A DNA stretch of 64,000 nucleotides from Norana najaformis (lineage: Eukaryota > Annelida > Clitellata > Crassiclitellata > Hormogastridae), in the NCBI GenBank assembly GCA_964023275.1, contig OZ029914.1, forward strand, positions 15,474,308 through 15,538,307, given 5' to 3'. The position numbers were made by a program, and so were the translations under genes. The notes under the pieces are model-generated. The model was not told the origin of the DNA. It saw only the letters and a list, made by a program, of their open reading frames with translations, and did no database searches. Position 1 is the stretch's first letter; the number at the start of each line of letters is the position of its first letter. Shown here one piece after another: positions 16,562 to 27,975 of the stretch.

Positions 16562-18357
16562 GCATAGGACTCGTGCATTCATCTGTGCATTCATCTGTGC
16601 TAAAGTAGCCTACACAATGAAAAAACACGAACGTGTTCGCACAAGTAGTGGCCTGGGTCTGCAATATGGGCCTATTACAAATGTAGCGGTTGCATAGCAG
16701 AGCCATAAATAAGTAATGGCATAATCGAGGAAGGACGAATCGCATGAGCAGTCTAGGCATACAGGTCCTGCGACCCAAGTTCACCGTACCAGCCTGCGAA
16801 GTCTCCACTATTATTAAGAGCTGCTCACAACCTATTTTAGTGACAGGGAAAGGTATTCAAGCTCAGTGCAGACTTTCCTATGACAGACGACGTTGTGTCA
16901 CGTCTAAGTCCATGTTGGCCACAGCACGTAGTTTTAACCTCAATGTCTTGTGAAGGTCCTGATTTGAGGCTGGTTAGTTACCTTCTACCTCTTTCAGATT
17001 CCTACTCCTAGGGTCCTGGCTATTACAATAGGTGACTAGCATGGTATTGGTGCGCTTTCGGTTGAAGTCTTGTACTTTAAAATATGGCGTTATAGAAGTT
17101 GCTAATGATACTTTTATCAGCGTGTGATTACCTTTCCACCAGGTAGTCATATACATGTAGTTTTCACCTATGTTATAATAAACCAACTTAGCCTGCCCAA
17201 AAATGACATTCCAATGAAGGAAATTATATCAAGCAATGCTTAGAAATATCTGTAGGAATTAAAAGTTTTTTCCAATTGAGACCTTTACTATGGTGGCAAT
17301 ACAAATCTTTTGGATTAGCCCTAGACCTATAGGCGTTTCTGCGCTAATAATAAGCTGTAGAACACACTTCAACTCATAGGCCTATAATAATTACTTAATA
17401 CACAGTAGACGTAACCGCGTATTATGGGGCTACTTCTATTGTAAGAAACTTGCCTACTATGCATCATTTGAAAAGTCATATAAAGTGTTACTCGATGACC
17501 TCACTGGGGTAAAGTGTTTTAAATTCAGATTCAGTTGTGCTGACATTGCTCGCGTTAAAAGTACTTTAAACAAATAAACAGAATATTTCACAGAACACTG
17601 CACTTGCACAGTTAGTGATGTAGACAGAGCATGTAATTGTTAAAAATCAATTACAATTTTGGATGTCTATTAATATTTTGCTTGAATGAAATGAAATATT
17701 GATCTTTGCTTGTATTCAGTAAAAGGCCTCAATTAAATTCAACAGAAGCTTTTTACTACGTGCAAGTCTCTTTTACAGTATAGCATAACAGAAGATGAGT
17801 TGTCCTGCACATGCTCATGCTTTACTGCACACATAATAGACGAGCTATAGTGTATATCTATTTTCTAGATAAACGCGTGACATGTTACACGGATATATCT
17901 GCAATGGGCTTTGCCGTGTATATTTTATTATTCACTGCTAGCTGAGACCTACGACATTCAAACAGCAGCGGTGATGGATCTCACCCGATAAATTCACAGA
18001 AAAAATTAGCAGAGTTGAGGCCAAACGGTCGCTCTAGAAACACGTGTACATTTATTTTTACATGCCCTATGCATAAAATATATCATCATCTATATCTACT
18101 TTATGAAAATGTGGATCAATATCATTATTTGAAGAACCTCTCTTCTGCAATACATGAAAACAAATTCAACGCCCACGTGTCGTTAAACAAGCAGTCATAT
18201 CCTACTAGTGTTCCAGATTAACCATCGTAATTGCAATTGGAATAGTAATCGTAATACTACAATATACCACAGCCAGTTCCAGTAATTGTATTTGTTTCTA
18301 GTGTTTCCCTAGTCCGTTCGTTCTTTCCCTGTGGCTACCTCTCCACTTTCAGATCAT

Positions 18358-18860
18358 GTCGGTGTTCCATAGCAAAGTCTCCCCTAAAAGTGTCCCAAAG
18401 CGGATCTGTATTAGAACAGATTCTCCTTTGACAAATCTGTTTTAAAATAAATTCACCTCTTGGAGACTATATTCTGAAACAAAGTATCCTGGGAAGAAAT
18501 TATTTAATTCCCCTTTAAAATAAACTCACCCCGAGGAGACTATTTCTTTTATAGATACAGTCACATTTCTGTTAAAATTAATTATAATTTTAACTTAATT
18601 TTATAGTTTGATTGTAAAACTAGACATATGCGACAATAACAGCGTGAATTTATTGGCAAAAAAATGGGGAAAAAACAATATGCAGAAAATCAAAATCTAT
18701 TGTAAAAACTGAGCAATTGCTTGCAGTTTTTTAGATGTTAAACACAGAATAAAGCAGATTTGTCTCCTAGACGAGGCTTCTGATCTTTATGGCATTCTGC
18801 TGGATAATCTTTACTTGTAATGTTATTGAATAACGCATCATATTCAGCCTTATCCATGGT
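18358..18860 (-). mobile_element. GTCTCC-type transposon end with transposase scrap
   Basis: 18358-18545 aligns closely with the reverse complement of 43345-43537, the right end of the element at 41842. Shared blocks are CGGTG...AAAGTCTCCCC, AAATAAATTC, GGAGAC, GAAATTATTTAATT and AAATAAACTC. Further in, 18857-18740 on the - strand starts with ATG and reads MDKAEYDALFNNITSKDYP before a stop. This resembles the N-terminal region of Ginger-type integrase-like transposases (inference). The orientation relative to the end agrees with that of the protease scrap in the other copy. No opposite terminus was found. Confidence 0.5.
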
Positions 18861-19929
18861 AACAGCTTTTTAGCTGCGCCACAATTCTGATTCTTTGAGC
18901 AACTAAATATATTTTTACAGCTAATGCATCGCACCTACAGCATAATATAGCACTTTGTCCACATTTTTCTAAACTGAGGATTATTTAGATTTGCTATCAA
19001 AAATCTTTTTCGGCTTTATTTGTGACAATTTAAATTGAATTATTCGAACAATATTGCTTTTTCACAGAATGATGGTATGTTTAATTTTATTACATTGTTA
19101 ACCTAGTGCGATTAATTTTGGCATATTCGAGGCAGGTTGACTATTTTGTGGACATACTGTAGAACAGTGTCACATCAAAACGTACCTGATATGCTAACAG
19201 AACAATGTAATTGTGAACACTTGACTCAGAATTATACTGCTGGTGGTGATGAATAAAGAATTAACTACTCTAAGCATTATTGGCAAATAGCTTGTGACAT
19301 ATGGAAAGAATGCAATTACTGCCATGAGGTCATGTTTTATGAGTCTAAGCTGTGTTGCTTACAATGAAGAGAGGTGAAATGAAAATGTATCACCATATCT
19401 TATTCAAATATTTTTTTGCAGATATCCAATAATATTATACAGAGTCCATCATGCAACCTGATCGCAATGCACCTAATGGCTAAGAGATAGTTTTTCACCT
19501 CTCACTTCAGCATCGCCCTATATCAAGTCAGATTGCGAAAATGGAAACAAAGTCCCGAAAAGTAATATCCCATATCCACATTGGAACGTAGGAAAAGTGC
19601 TAATGTCATGCTGATCAAGCTCTTGAGCTGGCCCTGCTGGTTATTGTACACACGGGGCCAGCGCATCGCATGACTTGCTGTTGACTTTCCTGCTTAAGCT
19701 GGTACTAAATAATTCTCCAGAGGCAATATTATCTTTCTTAGGCGTTCTTCCACACTGTATAAAGGTCGATATTCAAGGATGCCGGATCTTTGTGCACCAC
19801 TCTGGTATATGTTATCCTCGGTAGATTGAATTTCGGTACTCAATCTCATTTTTTTGCAGAATCACTGGACACTGTTCGGCTGCGTAGGTACTTGAAGGCA
19901 TCCGCTACATCTGGCATATTACCCAGATC

Positions 19930-20085
19930 CTGACTTTTGAATCGACCTGGAACCGAACCCTTTTGCCTATCCATTTTGTTTTGACTGAGCGCCTGTGAAT
20001 AAGCTGGTCCCCGTGATGGGGCTTTCGTTGGGCGCTGTAGAAATCTCGGAATTACGATTACGATAACGATTACGATTAGCTGGCC
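19930..20085 (+). mobile_element. LINE 3' end
   Basis: The tail only: ACCTGGAACCGAACCC, TTTTGACTGAGCGCCTGTGA, TTTCGTTGGGCGCTGTAGAA and a terminal (ATTACG)n run. Confidence 0.6.
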
Positions 20086-20509
20086 TGAAATACAATTCGC
20101 GGCAGTCTAATCCGCCGGCTTCCCATTTCTCTCAGCTTAAACGCAACCCATCCTAGCAGCTATTCTGCCAATTCTGTCTCTGGTCTTCTGACAATCGGAC
20201 TTGGTTTTGACAGGGCGTTTGGACAACCCCTATAACTTGAAGCAGCGCGAATAGCCTGGTGCCATGCGCTTGGCTTTTAAGTAGCGCTTTAGAAATTTTC
20301 AGTTTGCGATAACGATTTTTCTGGATCTTGGTCTTATTGATCCCCAGACCGAAAACCTCCCTGTCCATAACTTAAAGCACCAGAAGTAACACCTCTGCCA
20401 TCTGCACCATGAATGATTTTGGCTTCAGTGCCTATAGGGTCAAACATGTACCTTTCGGCTATAGTGATATGTTTTGAACGTGTGGCTTTCAACAGCATAA
20501 CCGTTCCAA

Positions 20510-20700
20510 TAAATAAAAATTCATATAATGACTATAACGCGAATAACAATAAGCAGAAATTTATTACACCTGAAAACAGCGTAATACAATGTAATATAAA
20601 GAAGGCAATTTGTATAGCGCAGTTCAGTAGCAAAGCAGTTTAAAAGGCGCTTTACAGTCATGAGAAGCACAAAGCTTATATGTCAACCACCATTTTTTGC
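20510..20700. repeat. 3' flank repeat of receptor A
   Basis: Conserved in every receptor unit (also near 26455, 28080, 34075, 44030, 50510, 53905, 58795 and 63255). The core is TATAGCGCAGTTCAATAGCA, followed by TTTTAAGGGCGCTTTACAGT and CATGAGAAGCGCAAA. The GCGC words at both ends are inverted. In most units a reverse AATAAA lies just beyond, 180-230 bp past the stop codon, and could be the poly(A) signal. In unit A that AATAAA is lost. Confidence 0.7.
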
Positions 20701-20889
20701 CAAAAAGGCTGCTTTATGACACTGTTATTCCTACTTTCACACAATACAGACATGGGTTTTAAGATTTAAGTAATTGAGGTTTTGTTGTGTTTTAGGGATA
20801 ACTGTCACTTTTCTTCAGAATTATGTCATTTAAAGTCAAAAGAAGGATGGCTTCTTTAATTTCGAACCTCTCTGCTAAAGTTCAGATAG

Positions 20890-22041
20890 TCACAAATCCA
20901 ATATTATCATTACGTCATTTCTTCTCTGACGCTTACGACACGCAAACATGTGACATAAGATTCGGTTGAATCTTCTACTGACGAGGCAGTAAATGAGAAA
21001 ATTAACTGAGGAATTTAACACTAGGAGCGCAATGGATATCATATGTGCACAATAAGAAGCTTTAGAGTTTATAAATGGTGCTATAAACGGGATCGTCACA
21101 AAAGGCAGTTGGCAAAGAATGAACACGACAACTACAGTTACCAACATCAGTGCAATGTTTCTTTCATTTCTGATTTGTTGCATCATCTGCCGACGTTTCT
21201 TCTTTAAAGTGTGAAGCGCTGATGCGATACGAAGATTAAGACTGACGAAAATAATGACCGGCCCAAAGAAAGAAAAAATGAAATAAAACGACATAATAAA
21301 GACGACTAATTCCACCTGAACATTGGAGTAATTGGAACAACTGGTACTAGTCTGGCCAGATTCGCATTTCCCCCACCACAAGGACACTATATCTATGAAC
21401 AAAACCGATGTGCCAAATAGAACTGCCACAATGAACAGCACGAAAACTGCAAACTTCATCCGACGCAGGCTTCTCCAATTGGATCGCATCGGTGTACAGA
21501 TCGCTAGATAGCGATCGATGGTCACGAGGATCACCAACCAAATGGTAAGAAAATGGGTAGTAGATGCTATAGGCAGTTGAAGAATTTTCATTAAATTATA
21601 AACTCCCATGGTTTTTTCAATTATCCAGAAGGATTCAGGCCATATCGCTGGGACCGACACAAAAAGTAGAGAAAATACAAGAAAGCTATTGTCGACAACA
21701 GCCAAGGTTTTCAGAAGCCAAATGGTGGCACATTTTTTATCGGGGTCACGTCTCAGAACCAGAATTGTTAGGCAGTTTCCCAGAAACCCGAAAATGCAGA
21801 GAGCAAGAACAACATATCCTCTGAAAACGACTTCGCAGTATTTGTATATGTCCATATTTCGAGCAACTGTGCCGTTCTCGGAGTTGAATTTCGCTTCTGG
21901 CATCTGAGTTGTTGAGTACTCGGTCGATCGGTTGTGAACAGCTGCTGATTGGTTCTGAGAATATGAAAATTCCCAGTCAAAAGGATGAAGAGTCCAGTTT
22001 GACTGATTCAAGGGTGATAATAAATACTGTTCAGAGCTCAT
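20890..22041 (-). CDS. Class A GPCR, FMRFamide-receptor-like (copy A)
   Basis: An intact single coding exon of 383 residues; ATG at 22041 is preferred over the in-frame GTG before it. The extracellular N-terminus is about 72 residues with N-glycosylation sites at 12, 15, 30, 37 and 56. Seven hydrophobic segments lie near 74-97, 107-129, 147-172, 197-215, 245-268, 299-320 and 334-352. Landmarks are GN at 88-89, LAVVD with D117, DRY at 176-178, P261, CQLP at 310-313 and NSSVNFLIY at 343-351. The third loop is short and basic (KKKRRQMMQQ). The tail is short with cysteine and basic residues. Family knowledge suggests a neuropeptide receptor coupled to G proteins at the plasma membrane; the ligand is unknown. 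Deviations from class A consensus are no Cys at 3.25, Gln for Trp 6.48 and Phe for Pro 7.50. It is closest in its first two thirds to copy F. Confidence 0.9.
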   Translation of the reverse strand: MSSEQYLLSPLNQSNWTLHPFDWEFSYSQNQSAAVHNRSTEYSTTQMPEAKFNSENGTVARNMDIYKYCEVVFRGYVVLALCIFGFLGNCLTILVLRRDPDKKCATIWLLKTLAVVDNSFLVFSLLFVSVPAIWPESFWIIEKTMGVYNLMKILQLPIASTTHFLTIWLVILVTIDRYLAICTPMRSNWRSLRRMKFAVFVLFIVAVLFGTSVLFIDIVSLWWGKCESGQTSTSCSNYSNVQVELVVFIMSFYFIFSFFGPVIIFVSLNLRIASALHTLKKKRRQMMQQIRNERNIALMLVTVVVVFILCQLPFVTIPFIAPFINSKASYCAHMISIALLVLNSSVNFLIYCLVSRRFNRILCHMFACRKRQRRNDVMIILDL

Positions 22042-22065
22042 CACGAAATTACGATCTTCAGTCTT

Positions 22066-22090
22066 TCTGACAAAACCAAGAGATTAACAG
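22066..22090 (-). promoter_or_regulatory. Conserved splice acceptor before receptor ATG
   Basis: On the - strand the sequence AATCTCTTGGTTTTGTCAG ends 25 bp before the ATG of copy A. The pyrimidine tract plus CAG or TAG recurs at the same place in copies C-H. It suggests an untranslated upstream exon. A TATA-like ATATAAAT lies just upstream and is a competing reading (direct promoter). Confidence 0.45.
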
Positions 22091-22599
22091 ATTTATATAT
22101 CAAATATTGTAACGTAATACAATATAATTATGACATTTCATACAAAATTGTAGGTGGAGTGCTGCTTCTAGAGTGCTTTACAATGTTAACTGACTGCGCA
22201 AATGCTAAGTTTGTGCTAAGAATTGAGATACATGTAATCTAGGATGTTAAGGATTTGAGTAAAGTTGTTCAATCCAACAACAATGTTGCAACTGAAGAAT
22301 TTCTATTTATTTCTAACAAGTTGTCTATCGACTGTAATTTCTAGAAGAATTTAATGAAGAATGAATGAACATACTCATGCTACACGAATATCATTCATCA
22401 CAGAGGAATTTGTCGTTCAAATTGTAACTCGAATTTTGAAATCAGTTACAAGCACAGGTAAAAACATGCATATATCAATACATACATACGTTTGTACGTA
22501 CAAACATACATATATATACATGTATATATACATGCCTGCATAAATATATAGAGCCAATTCTTTGTTTATATGTTGATCATATCATTTAGTTTCTTGTAT

Positions 22600-22850
22600 A
22601 TAGTGTGAAGGCCTCTTCAACAAATCCTATCCTGGTTCTTTCTCTTCCCCTTACATTTCTTACCGATCCAATCCCAAAAACATTCACCGTAGCCGTCTGA
22701 CTGTCTGTCTGCCTGACTTGGATCCGAACCCTTTCTGGCTATGAATTTTAAGTTGACTGTTCGCCTGTAAATATGCTGGATTTCGCAACTTAGCTTTCGC
22801 TGGGCGCTTTAGAAATCTCGAGCTTAGGATTAAGATTACGAATATTATCA
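22600..22850 (+). mobile_element. LINE 3' end, shared by receptor units
   Basis: Contains CCGTAGCCGTCTGACTGTCT, TTCGCCTGTAAATATGCTGG, CTTTCGCTGGGCGCTTTAGA and GAGCTTAGGATTAAGATTAC. The same insertion sits at the same place in units C (30180-30440), F (52580-52830) and G (56150-56400). It therefore predates those duplications. Confidence 0.6.
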
Positions 22851-23089
22851 TCTCAGAAGTTGCTACTAGTACTAATACTACTAATACTAATACTAAATAC
22901 GATTACGACGGTATTCTCACCTATTCGTTGAATGCAGATAATCTTGCTCAGCATATACAGTATCTTAGAAACTATCTATGTCTAATCCACGGATGCAAAC
23001 CTTAACACTGTGCACAACACTTAAATGTACGCATAATAATTCATGTGTATTACACTATACGACAGATATTGTTCAGAACAACTGTTGCG

Positions 23090-23880
23090 TTACTCTGAGA
23101 CTTGCCAAGTAGAAAATCTCTTTCTTAATGAGCGAGAGTGACTATGAGAAGGTCTTAAGTAGCCTAGGATGCAAATTTTAAGCCCAACAACTTCTTAATC
23201 TACGAAACACTCCGCAAACTTATAATTTTGAATAGTGTCATTTTCTAAATGTATTCTCTATGACTTTCATATATTAAATTGACGCAAATTAATAACTGAA
23301 ATTAATGCGGTATTGTGTTGGTACAAACGAATCGTTGTTATCTCGGGCGATATCACATTTCCCGCAGTACAGCTACATTGAAAATTGCATTGTATGTTGA
23401 TTTATGAATTCCCGCCATTATTTTTTCTTGGCTCGTGACTGCCCCGAATGACGTATCAATCTTGGGCAGGGTCTATTTCCGCAGAGCGACCGTTATACCA
23501 ACATCTAGGTCATATGAAAGACATACGAAGCTCAGATGACAATAATACCATATGGGCTTCACGTGTTCTACATATGACGTTGCGGTTGCGGAAGTGAGAC
23601 AGCTTAACGATTGGTCGCAGTCTAAACTTTGTATGACTATGCATCTGCTTGTTTGACAATTATAGAGGGATAATAGCCATTATAGCCATAACAACGGTGG
23701 TCGAAAGGCCACTCGATCAATGTACAGTTGAGAAGCAGTAAAAAATGAACAGTCATCGTCTGGCAAATGAGGGCCATACTTCTGTGAGATGAAACACTTT
23801 AAAAGTAATATCATACAGCAATGTGACCAAAACGCTTGAATACATAACTTGACGATAAGACGCAAATTTCCACAGTGCTG
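23090..23880 (-). promoter_or_regulatory. Distal conserved module of receptor A
   Basis: Three blocks repeat in all complete units: ATGAGCGAGAGTGACTATG; GCAGTACAGCTACATTGAAA; and a CATATG cluster followed by CGATCAATGTACAGTTGAGA. Here CATATG occurs at 23511, 23549 and 23571, with CACGTG at 23560. Conservation without an open frame suggests a promoter, enhancer or untranslated first exon, but it may simply reflect recent duplication. Confidence 0.4.
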
Positions 23881-24277
23881 GACTACCAAACTTTGTTCAG
23901 TTTTTAAGACACACGCTTCGTCAAACCCTGCTGTCTCTGCTCGTTTCACTCTCTCAATACTGCTTCTATGTGGGCAGCCCACCAACGCTTTTTCAGTGTT
24001 TTATGATATGTTTTGTTATAATACAGGCCGTTCTCAATACCACTCGAGACACAACTTATTAGCCTTCTATTCGCTTCTCTATTCAAAAGGACTTGGCTTA
24101 TTCTTTCTTAATATTACTTATTTTATCATTATATTAATTATTTTGTTTAAATTATTATATCCCCGAGGCTCCGATAAGAAACGGACCATACGCGTAGGCG
24201 CATCAATTAGCATGGCTAAATTTTAAAATAATTGACGAGGTTAAATTCTACAGCCTATATATTTAGTAACCTTTATA

Positions 24278-26023
24278 CAGTGCTGGCCAGAGCATTAGAA
24301 ACGCATGAAAAAAACACTGAAAAGTGTATAAAATTATGCTTTCAATGCTCTGCACTAGTAATATCTTGGTTTTTTGAATTTATTATATTCTTTGGTTATA
24401 GGTGAAGGTTAGTTTTCATTGGAAAAGAATTTTTTTCATGGAAATTTTTCTTCTTTTGTCTAAAATGGGTAAAAGGTCAGAACATTAGAAACACACGAAT
24501 GAAACTGTAAAACGTTCATGAAATTATATTATCAATGCTCTGCGCTAGTGATATCTATGTTTTTTGAGTAGATTATGTTCTTTGGTTATGTAGGTGAAGG
24601 TCATTTGTCATTGAAGTAATTGTTTTTCCAGGAAGGTTTTATTTTTTTATTATCGAAAATGGGTAAAATTAAAGATTTAACACCGTGGAAGGTTTCTGCT
24701 GTGAAAACTTTGATTAAGGAGCAGTGCTACAGTCAGAGGGAGATTGCTAAAAAATGTGACATTTCTGCAGCTTCTGTTAACAGAGTTAAAAGAGAATTAG
24801 ATCTTGGTCAAAATTTCTGTGAAGAAAGAACCAAGAACAGGCAGCGTAGCGGCATGAAATCAAGGTTTTCTACTCGGACCAGACGAATTCTGATCAAACT
24901 CTGTAAATCCAATCGTAGAGCAACAAGTTGTGAGCTCTCTCGTCAGGTATCAAAGTATGGCGTAAAGGTTTCACCCAGAACTGTGAGACGTGAGTTGTGT
25001 AATGCTGGATTAACTGCTCGGCGTCCTGTTAAGATAGCCAAACTCGCACCGGCCATGATGAAGAAGAGGTTGTTATGGGCAAAACAGTACAAAGATTGGA
25101 CTGCCAATGACTGGATGAAGGTGTGCTTCAGTGATGAGAGCAAAATTGATATCCTTCGGGAGTCGTCATTGTTCGTTAGACGACGAAGCAAGGAAGATCT
25201 TCTTCCAGAATGTGTTTCCCCAACCGTCAAGCATCCGACTTCCGTTATGGTTTGGGGCGCTATCTCTGCTCAAGGTCCAGGCCGTCTGTATATCGTGAAC
25301 GGAATCATGCGCCAAGACCAATACATTGAAATGTTGCGGGCTAGGCTGCTTCCCCAAATGGCCGCATGGTTTCCTAACGGCGATGGCATTTTCATGCAAG
25401 ACGGAGCTCCTTGCCATACCGCGAAACTGGTCACTCAGTTCCTCAGACAGGAGAATATCCCTTTGCTAAGCTGGCCCGGCAATTCACCGGATATGAATCC
25501 GATAGAGAATTTTTGGCATCTTCTGAAACGCAAGGTTAATGCAATGAAACCCACCACTAAGCGTTCCTTGATCGAATGCATACTGCAAATCTGGCATCAT
25601 GATCAAGACATCCGCGATATGTGTCCACGCGTGATACAGGGGATGCCAAAGCGTGTTGCTCAAGTCATTAGCAGCAAGGGTGGTTACACAAAGTATTGAC
25701 ATTGACAACTGGGTCCATTAGCATTTGGTAGTGCATACCCCACTGCATAATGATTGACACACTTTGAACTACATGTAGACGTACTCATACGTAGTTTCGT
25801 ACATGCACATTTCATGTATTTCGGCTGGAAGCTATCTGTAATGTCTAAAAAAAATTTTTTTGATAACAAATCATTAACTAATAACAGAAAACACTGTTTC
25901 ATCTTATAAGCAACTTTTATTTGTTCTTCAAGTGTGTTCTGGCTAAAGAAAGGCATGCTAATTGCTAATTTCATTGTTTTTTCATGATTTTCACAAGTGT
26001 TTCTAATGCTCTGGCCAGCACTG
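24278..26023 (+). mobile_element. Tc1-type transposon, apparently intact
   Basis: 1746 bp bounded by inverted repeats CAGTGCTGGCCAGAGCATTA and flanked by TA at both ends (24276-24277, 26024-26025). Empty paralogous sites exist at about 33640 and 62670, where the same flanks are continuous. The 5' part is duplicated: 24291-24480 and 24481-24670 are similar, each reaching an ATGGGTAAAA. The element separates receptor units A and B. Confidence 0.95.
24659..25699 (+). CDS. Tc1/mariner transposase
   Basis: 346 residues starting MGKIKDLTPW; the first 13 codons of the longer open frame have no ATG support and are left out. The N-terminal half has two helix-turn-helix units (KTLIKEQCYSQREIAKKCDI and VSPRTVRRELCNAGL) with a basic linker, for binding the inverted repeats. 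The catalytic domain has the DD34E triad: Asp in FSDESK, Asp in FMQDGAPCH and, after 34 residues, Glu in NPIENFW. VMVWGAIS is the usual spacer motif. There are no stops or frameshifts and the length is normal for Tc1, so the copy could be active or very young. It moves the element by cut-and-paste at TA sites. Confidence 0.95.
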   Translation: MGKIKDLTPWKVSAVKTLIKEQCYSQREIAKKCDISAASVNRVKRELDLGQNFCEERTKNRQRSGMKSRFSTRTRRILIKLCKSNRRATSCELSRQVSKYGVKVSPRTVRRELCNAGLTARRPVKIAKLAPAMMKKRLLWAKQYKDWTANDWMKVCFSDESKIDILRESSLFVRRRSKEDLLPECVSPTVKHPTSVMVWGAISAQGPGRLYIVNGIMRQDQYIEMLRARLLPQMAAWFPNGDGIFMQDGAPCHTAKLVTQFLRQENIPLLSWPGNSPDMNPIENFWHLLKRKVNAMKPTTKRSLIECILQIWHHDQDIRDMCPRVIQGMPKRVAQVISSKGGYTKY

Positions 26024-26775
26024 TATAAAACCTTTAGAGTATAATAAAACCGTGAATTCTCATTAATTTTCCGATAGGCCTATTTATCCACTTTCTTAGA
26101 TATATAGTACACTTCTGTTCAATCGAGAATGTTAAGCTTATCAAACACATTCGAAACACTTTGCTACAAATCTCATATTTAGAAGGCAGTTAACGTGTCG
26201 TGCCCAGCTGTAATAGGCTTATGCATCTTAAAATGTCCAGAAGACGCAATTAATACTTCATTTTCAGTCAAGCATTGGTTTATGGCATCAGAGCCAAACC
26301 CTGTATATTTCGACTATGTGGTAGTTGTATTGAACATCTGGCTTTCAATAGCGCTATTAGTATCAATAAAAATTACTACTATCGATAAAAATCCTAATAA
26401 GAGCCGATAATGAAAATAAAAAGAGATAAAAATATATTAAACCTGAGAACAGCGTAATGCAATGCAATGTAAAGAAGTCAATTTATTTAGTGCAGTTCAA
26501 TAGCAAAACAGTTTAAAGGGCGCTTTACAGTCATGAACCTGTCAAAAGCTTGCTGTATATCACTAAAATCACACATTAAGCTTGAGTGTTATTAATATCG
26601 CTCCTTACACATACGGATTTGAAGATTTAAAATATTTGTTGTTTCGTTTTTGTATTCTGGTTGTGTGTCAGTTTCTTAGGATTATGTAATTTTAAGTGAA
26701 TTAATTATTTCTCTTAATTTCAAACCTCTTTCGGCTAAACTTCGAATGCGTCACAAATAAGTCAACAAGCGCGAT
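26024..26775. other. 3' flank of receptor B
   Basis: Contains the unit 3' repeat (about 26455-26535) and remnants of the intergenic module seen also at 33700-34050 and 62750-63070. No gene seen. Confidence 0.5.
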
Positions 26776-27975
26776 CTATACTGCCATTATGTCATGTCTT
26801 CTATGCCGTTTACGACATGCAAACATGGGACGTAAGATTCGGTTGAACCTTCTACTGACAAGGCAATAGATGATAAAATTTACCGACGAATTTAACACCG
26901 GAAGTGCAATAGATATCTCACCAGTACAGAGTGAAGCCGTATAGTTTAAATTCATTTTATGTCTGAACCGAAGTAGGCGTACAATATCGAGAAGTGCTGA
27001 AGGCACTTGGGCTAGAACAAACATTAGAACTACTGTAGCCAACATCAGTGCAATATTTCTGTCAATTTTTATTTGTTGCATCATCTGCTGCCGTTTCTTC
27101 TTTAAAGTGTGAAGCGCCCATGCGATATGAAGGTTAAGAATTATAAAATTGATGAGCGGGCCAATGGCAGGAAAGATTAAAAACAAGGCTACACTATATT
27201 AGGTTAATCCCATGTACACACTGTAATAACGTTCGGCGCAACTTTCATAATTTTTTGCCCACGAATGCTCATTGTGACCAAACAGCCATATCATAAGCCC
27301 ACTTCATTTTGGAACAAAGAATCTGTGATGATTACAACGGCCACAACGAGCAGCACGAGAACAGTCAGCTTCATCCGACGCAAGCGTCTCCAACTGGATT
27401 GCATCGGTTTATAAATCACTAGATAGCGATCGATGGTTTCCAGGATCAGTATTAGAATAGTAAGAGAATGGGTGACAGACGCTGTAGGCTGTTGAATTTT
27501 CACGAAAGAATTAACGTTGAAGAATTTTCACGGAAGAATTAACTTCCATAGTTATTTCATTTAGCCTGTATGGTTTAAGTCACAACGCTCATACCAACAC
27601 AAATTGCAGAGAAAATACAAGAAAGCCATTGCTGACAACAGCCAGGGTTTTCAGAAATGGTGGTACTCTTTTTGTCGGAGTCAAGTTTCAGAACCAGAAT
27701 TGTTAGGCAGTTGCAAAGAAATCCGAAGACGCAGAGGGCAAAAACTATGTAGCCACTAAAATGTCATCGCAGTATTTATATATGTCTACATTGAGGGCAG
27801 ATGTGCCATTTTCGGAATCGATTTTCACTTTTTCCATTTGAGGTGTCGAGTTCTGTGTCCATCCGTTATGTTCAGCTGTTGACCTGTTTTGCGAAAACGA
27901 TAATTCCCCGTCAAACTGTTAAAGAGTCCAGTTTGATTGGTTCAAAGTTAGCAGTAGGTGCTGTTCACAACTCAT
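26776..27975 (-). pseudogene. GPCR pseudogene (copy B)
   Basis: Recognisable from the ATG region (27975; MSCEQHLLLTLNQSNW, then a stop after WTL) to the C-terminus (26776). The N-terminal part reads up to YKYCDD and then shifts frame. TM1-TM2 is frame-broken with a deletion near 27660. TM3-TM4 is open at 27503-27291 (ETIDRYLVIY), and TM5-TM7 plus tail at 27186-26776 (KKKRQQMMQQIK, NSSVNFIIYCLVSRRFNR). The segment around 27530 carries a short duplication (GAAGAATTTTCACG). At least one stop and several frameshifts make it non-functional. Its own 5' flank is missing: at 27976 it abuts the 3' flank of copy C. Confidence 0.9.

Larger units (their letters stand above)
16562..20380. other. Gene-poor region between lectin and GPCR cluster
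   Basis: No gene was recognised. It contains a dispersed ATTAGACACCGG-type repeat near 17040-17100, a GTCTCC transposon terminus at 18358-18545 with a transposase-like scrap at 18740-18857, and LINE tails at 19930-20085 and, more diverged, 20205-20345. The rest is AT-rich and featureless to my eye. Confidence 0.5.
22100..24277. other. 5' flank of receptor A
   Basis: Contains a conserved block at 22140-22345, a CATA microsatellite at 22450-22545, a LINE 3' end at 22600-22850, an (ACTAAT)n run at 22860-22895 and the conserved distal module at 23090-23880. No protein gene; the 101- and 125-residue frames at 23680-24226 are shadows of repeated flank. Confidence 0.6.

Noticed and set aside
23680..24226. 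Overlapping frames of 101 and 125 residues
   Set aside because: They lie in receptor flank DNA that is repeated in several units where the frames are not preserved.
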